From Brevundimonas naejangsanensis (lineage in GTDB: Bacteria > Pseudomonadota > Alphaproteobacteria > Caulobacterales > Caulobacteraceae): a stretch of 64,000 nt of DNA. The first letter of the stretch is position 1, and each line of letters starts with the position of its first letter. The translations under genes were made by a program, and so were the position numbers. Below, piece after piece: positions 60,639 through 64,000 of the stretch. The notes below the pieces were generated by a model. It did no database searches and was not told the DNA's origin. It saw only the letters and a list, made by a program, of their open reading frames with translations. Location: positions 789,501 through 853,500 of the forward strand of contig NZ_CP015614.1 of NCBI RefSeq assembly GCF_000635915.2. Direction: 5' to 3'.

Positions 60639-61543
60639 CCGGCGCACCTCTGCAAGGCTTTGATGCGGGGCGCCGGGCTTGTCGACGCCTGGTTCTGGGT
60701 TTCGGCGCTGAGGCGCATCATCTCGTATCTCTGAGTGCGCGGCGCCGCGCCGAAGCGGCGCAGGGCCTGGGCGATGGGCGAGTCCGCCGGCTCGTCGCCG
60801 ACGCAGAGGCGGCGTCCACGGACGCGTGCGGCCAGGGAAGCGATGATGGCCTCGGCCGCATGGCTGCTTTCCGCCGCCACGTCGATCAGCCGGGACACGC
60901 CGCCCGAGTTTTGCTCCACGGCATAGGCGGCGATGCCCATGCCAGAGCGCCAGCCGAGCAGGGTCAGCCGGTCGCGCATGACGGCGCGCATGACGTTGGC
61001 CTCGTTGCGCTGCCAGGGGGCGGCGCTGACCCCGATATGCAGCCGACGATGAAGATCGGGCAGCAGCTCGGGTTGAAGAACCACGAGAGGATCGGCGCCC
61101 CCGCCCATGGCGGGGCTGTTGAAGCTGAGCAGGCGGCGGCGGTCGACGAAGCCGGCCGAGGCGTAGAGCCGCCGCGCACGATTGGCGGTCATGACCTCAA
61201 GGCGCGTCTCGGTCACGCCGGAACCCTCCAGAATGCGGCACTGATGCCGCATCAGCGCCAGGCCGATGCCGGTGCGCCGATGGGCGTCGATCACGCCGAA
61301 GCCGCCAATCCAGGCCTCTGTTCCGGCGGCGGCGACGAAGGACAGGCCCACGGGCAAGTCGTTCGCGACTGCGACCAGCGAGAGGCCCAGATCGACGGCC
61401 GACATGGAGATGAAGCGCTCGAGTTCGTCTTCGGTGAAGGGCAGGGGGACGGGATAGTTGGCGTAAATCTCGCGCCACAGCAGGGTCAGTTCGCCCAGCG
61501 GCAGCACGTCGGCGGGATGGAAGTCGAGCGAAGGGGGTCTCAC
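60635..61543 (-). CDS. Tandem GNAT-fold N-acetyltransferase
   Basis: A 302-residue cytoplasmic protein. The N-terminal GNAT domain has the acetyl-CoA loop region GGFGVIDAHRRTGIGLALMRHQ and the following RLYASAGFVDRRRLLSF. The C-terminal half (residues ~160-280, GWRSGMGIAAYAVEQ... then QALRRFGAAPRTQRYEMMRL) looks like a second, degenerate GNAT domain, as in the YitH/HolE group. It begins with GTG 18 bases after the PhoD gene, with GGAGCG upstream, and overlaps the NTF2-like gene. It is the only product of the operon, besides the edge gene, without an export signal. Confidence 0.85.
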   Translation of the reverse strand: MRPPSLDFHPADVLPLGELTLLWREIYANYPVPLPFTEDELERFISMSAVDLGLSLVAVANDLPVGLSFVAAAGTEAWIGGFGVIDAHRRTGIGLALMRHQCRILEGSGVTETRLEVMTANRARRLYASAGFVDRRRLLSFNSPAMGGGADPLVVLQPELLPDLHRRLHIGVSAAPWQRNEANVMRAVMRDRLTLLGWRSGMGIAAYAVEQNSGGVSRLIDVAAESSHAAEAIIASLAARVRGRRLCVGDEPADSPIAQALRRFGAAPRTQRYEMMRLSAETQNQASTSPAPRIKALQRCAG

Positions 61544-61561
61544 GCCAGGGCGCTCCGGTTG

Positions 61562-63631
61562 TCAGATGTCGAGAATAAGGGGGGCGACGCCGTCCTGGCG
61601 GATGCGCTGCAGACGGGGGGTCTGGCCGGGGGACCAGGCTGGCAGGCGATGGGCCACGCGATAGGCCAGGGGGATGCCCGCCTCGCCCTCGGCCGGGCGC
61701 GTCGGGCGCGGCGTGGCGACGAACTCGACCTCCAGGGCGTCATGCGCGGCGACGACGACGGCGTAGCCGTGGCCGCCCAGGTCGGCGAAGGCCAGGTGTG
61801 GGGCGACCTCGGGGTTGGACGCGGCCAGGGCGTCCTCGACCCGGCCGGTGGCCTTTAGCGCGTAACAGGCGCGCACCCCGTGGCGCACCGCCAGGTTCAT
61901 GGCCGGCTGCACCGACCCGCCCGCGGCCGGGCGATGCAGATAGGCGGGCGACAGCGGCCGGTCCAGCGGCAGGGCCGCCTCGGCCGCCTCGAAGCTGGAC
62001 GGCGTCGAGATGGAGCCGACCACGAACTCGGCCGCCGTCGGGCGATAGTCGCGCGGGGGCACGTCCGGCGACAGCAGGCCGGCGAAGAAGCTGTGCCGGT
62101 CCCCCACCAGGGTGGCGACATTGGTCACGCCCTCGGCCTCGAGGAAGGTCAGCAGTTCGCGCCGCTCGGCCGGATAGCCGCACCAGTCGTCCGTGCCGTA
62201 GAGGCCGTAGCTTGCAGACGGCCAATCGGCCTCGACGCCCTCGGGCAGGTTCTGCCAGTCGGTGCGCCGGTGCAGCATGCCGACCGAATTGCCCCACAGC
62301 TTCCAGCGCGCGGTCGAGCCGGTCAGCCGCTCCTTCAGCCACGCCTTCTGGCGGGCGCCCAGCATGCTGCCGGGAGAGGCGTCGCGGCGTGGGTTGGGCA
62401 GGGCCTGGCCGCCGAAACGGATCGTGTCGGGCGCGCCGCCGGGCAGGGCGCGGCCGGCGTCCAGAGCCTCGACCGCGTCCTGGGCCGCATACCAGGGGAA
62501 GCCGCGCACGACGAAGGGGGCGGCGTCCGCCCGCTCGGCCGACGCCTGCGAGCGGAAGGAGCGGTTGTCGGTCAGGATCAGCTCGACATTGGCGCCCCAG
62601 CGCAGGGCGCGGTTGATCAGCAGGCTGTTGATCGCCGCCTGATTGTCCGCCTGATGCGACAGGCCGTCGGCGTCGAAATCGGTCAGCGGCGCGTCCTTTA
62701 CCGCCGGCGGCAGGAAGCGCCTCAACCCTTCAATGTCGCCGCGCACGCGGGCGGGGATGTATTCGAACCAGGCCTGGTTGGCCGCCGCCTTCAGGCTCTG
62801 GGCCGGGCGCGAGCCGTCGTAGTTGATCTGGCTCTGCCAACAGCGGTTCGAGAACTCATGATTGTCCCAGACGCAGATGAAAGGCCACAGGGCGCGCGCG
62901 TCCTGGATGTCGGGATCGGCCAGATAGGCCTGATAAACATGGCGATAGTCGGCCACGGTGGTGGGAACCTGGATGGTCCCGACGCGGTCGCCGGTCGGCA
63001 GGGGGCCGATCTCGCGCACCGCGCGCCCCTGCAGGGTCGGCTGGTCCTTGGGCGACCAGATCATCTCATAGATGAAGTCGCCCAGGTGCAGAACGAAGCG
63101 CAGCCGCTCGGCCTCGGGTTTGCCGGCGTCCTCGGCGATCATGCGCCGATAGGGCGTCGCGTAGCCCAGGTTGATGTTCTGGCAGCTGACGAAGGCGAAG
63201 CGGGCGGGCGCGATGTCGTCCTCGTTCGGGGCGGTGAAGGTGCGGCCCGTGCGGCTGGCCCCGCCGTCGGCGTCGATGAAGCGGTACCAGTAGGCTCGCC
63301 CCGGTTTCAGCCCGGCGACCAGCGCCCGGCAGGTCCAGTCGGCGGCGTCCAGCGGCGTGACCGAAGCCCGGGCGACCACGCGGCGGAAGCCCTCGTCCTC
63401 GGCCGCCTCGACGGTCAGGGCGCCGCCGTCCCGTCCCGCGACCGGCGGTCGGCGCGTCCACAGGATGACGCTGTCCGGCTGCGGATCGCCCGAGGCCACG
63501 CCCTGGGGGAAGCGCTCGGGCGCCGGACGCACAGCCCGCGATCCGGCGCGGACAGGACCGGCCAGGACCAGGGCGGCCCCGAAGGAGGCCGCGGCGGCGG
63601 CGAGCAATTCACGACGGTCGGCGGCAGGCAT
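61562..63631 (-). CDS. PhoD-family alkaline phosphatase/phosphodiesterase
   Basis: A 689-residue exported metallophosphoesterase. The N-terminus has a twin-arginine-like signal (DRRELLAAAAASFGAALVLAGPVRA), then the PhoD N-terminal domain (RFPQGVASGDPQPDSVILWTR). The core follows with metal-binding motifs FVSCQN, LHLGDFIYE, VWDNHEFSN and LVGDRHSF. Family members cleave phosphomono- or diesters and use Ca/Fe. No Pho-box was identified. It starts 15 bases after the partial edge gene, which suggests they share a transcript. Confidence 0.92.
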   Translation of the reverse strand: MPAADRRELLAAAAASFGAALVLAGPVRAGSRAVRPAPERFPQGVASGDPQPDSVILWTRRPPVAGRDGGALTVEAAEDEGFRRVVARASVTPLDAADWTCRALVAGLKPGRAYWYRFIDADGGASRTGRTFTAPNEDDIAPARFAFVSCQNINLGYATPYRRMIAEDAGKPEAERLRFVLHLGDFIYEMIWSPKDQPTLQGRAVREIGPLPTGDRVGTIQVPTTVADYRHVYQAYLADPDIQDARALWPFICVWDNHEFSNRCWQSQINYDGSRPAQSLKAAANQAWFEYIPARVRGDIEGLRRFLPPAVKDAPLTDFDADGLSHQADNQAAINSLLINRALRWGANVELILTDNRSFRSQASAERADAAPFVVRGFPWYAAQDAVEALDAGRALPGGAPDTIRFGGQALPNPRRDASPGSMLGARQKAWLKERLTGSTARWKLWGNSVGMLHRRTDWQNLPEGVEADWPSASYGLYGTDDWCGYPAERRELLTFLEAEGVTNVATLVGDRHSFFAGLLSPDVPPRDYRPTAAEFVVGSISTPSSFEAAEAALPLDRPLSPAYLHRPAAGGSVQPAMNLAVRHGVRACYALKATGRVEDALAASNPEVAPHLAFADLGGHGYAVVVAAHDALEVEFVATPRPTRPAEGEAGIPLAYRVAHRLPAWSPGQTPRLQRIRQDGVAPLILDI

Positions 63632-63646
63632 TGTCAGGGAACCTGG

Positions 63647-64000
63647 TCATGAGTCCGCGCCGCTGCTGTCGGCGGTCATGCCCAGCAAGCGGCGCAGCCC
63701 CGGCGGATGAAGGCCGGCGATGGAGAGTTGAGGTGCGAATTTGGGTTCGGTGAGCGGCAGGGCGTGGAGACGAAGCTCGGCCGCCAAGGCGTAATGTTCG
63801 TGGACCGCCAGATAGATGCTGTCGCTCCACAGGGCGTTACGGACCTCAGACAGGTCGTGAGCGAGCAGGCAGAGGAGATGTTCGGAGGCGTCGCAGGCCA
63901 ATCGCAATGCAGCTCCCGGCCAGCGCGCCAGGACGCCTTCCGCCGTCCGCGAACGGATGACCTGATAGTCGCGGGCGCGGCTGTGCGCCTCGTCATAGAC
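63647..64000 (-). CDS. C-terminal part of an unidentified protein (possible LysR-type regulator), cut by the window edge
   Basis: The frame is open from the right edge to TGA at 63647-63649, 117 codons, with G/C-rich third positions as in real genes. The visible part reads TAEGVLARWPGAALRLACDAS, then HDLSEVRNALWSDSIYLAV, then HALPLTEPKFAPQLSIAG, HPPGLRRLL. The alternation of a hydrophobic strand, a helix and 'pL...' strand near the end is like the effector domain end of a LysR-type regulator, but no diagnostic motif is seen. The start lies outside the window. Confidence 0.55.
   Translation of the reverse strand, partial: VYDEAHSRARDYQVIRSRTAEGVLARWPGAALRLACDASEHLLCLLAHDLSEVRNALWSDSIYLAVHEHYALAAELRLHALPLTEPKFAPQLSIAGLHPPGLRRLLGMTADSSGADS

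Noticed and set aside
56651..64000. Lasso-peptide or other RiPP biosynthetic cluster
   Set aside because: A TonB receptor with hydrolases can accompany such clusters, but no precursor peptide, B/C maturation protein, isopeptidase of that family, or FecI/FecR pair was found in the window.

Overview
The window is a high-GC chromosomal segment that reads as an alphaproteobacterium of the Caulobacteraceae, most like Brevundimonas. This rests on gene order (nuo operon followed by birA-coaX-rnj, then DUF1467-proS-lolCD-dnaE, then rpsB to lpxB), a short prolyl-tRNA synthetase without the editing insertion, LpxI in place of LpxH, and promoter candidates with the Caulobacter-type TTGAC...TANAWC pattern. 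The genus is an inference; no rRNA gene or other marker is present. No tRNA, rRNA, IS element, prophage or CRISPR array was seen.

Region 1 (1-17197, + strand): most of the respiratory complex I operon, nuoC (3' end) through nuoN, with two small extra genes embedded in it: a two-helix membrane protein between nuoE and nuoF, and a small lipoprotein between nuoH and nuoI. birA, coaX, rnj and a DUF3088 gene follow with 1-6 base gaps or overlaps. A palindromic intergenic repeat ends the block.

Region 2 (17372-25621): a CHMI-family isomerase on the - strand, then DUF1467, proS, lolC, lolD, a strong promoter with a 29-codon leader ORF, dnaE, and a GFA-family zinc protein.

Region 3 (25694-40622, + strand): the translation and envelope cluster rpsB-tsf-pyrH-frr-uppS-cdsA-dxr-rseP-bamA-skp-lpxD-fabZ-lpxA-lpxI-lpxB. 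It supplies ribosome and nucleotide functions, isoprenoid and phospholipid precursors, outer-membrane protein assembly and early lipid A synthesis.

Region 4 (40757-50519): trpGDC and, upstream of it on the same strand, ppiD-trpE. The two trp blocks are separated by a small membrane-protein gene on the opposite strand. Divergent from ppiD run tpiA, secG and pyrG on the + strand, with a possibly leaderless tpiA. Small accessory ORFs follow pyrG.

Region 5 (50790-64000): accessory genes. An SDR and an acyl-CoA dehydrogenase face each other. Next come a truncated GntR-like remnant, a TonB-dependent receptor with its own terminator and a palindromic upstream region, and a tightly packed - strand operon. 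That operon holds a partial gene at the right edge (possibly LysR-type), a PhoD phosphatase, a tandem GNAT, an NTF2-like protein, an M3 peptidase and a serine beta-lactamase-like hydrolase. Most of its products carry export signals, which suggests a receptor-plus-periplasmic-hydrolase module for an unknown, probably peptide-like, substrate. This is the part of the window with the best chance of being an undescribed system.
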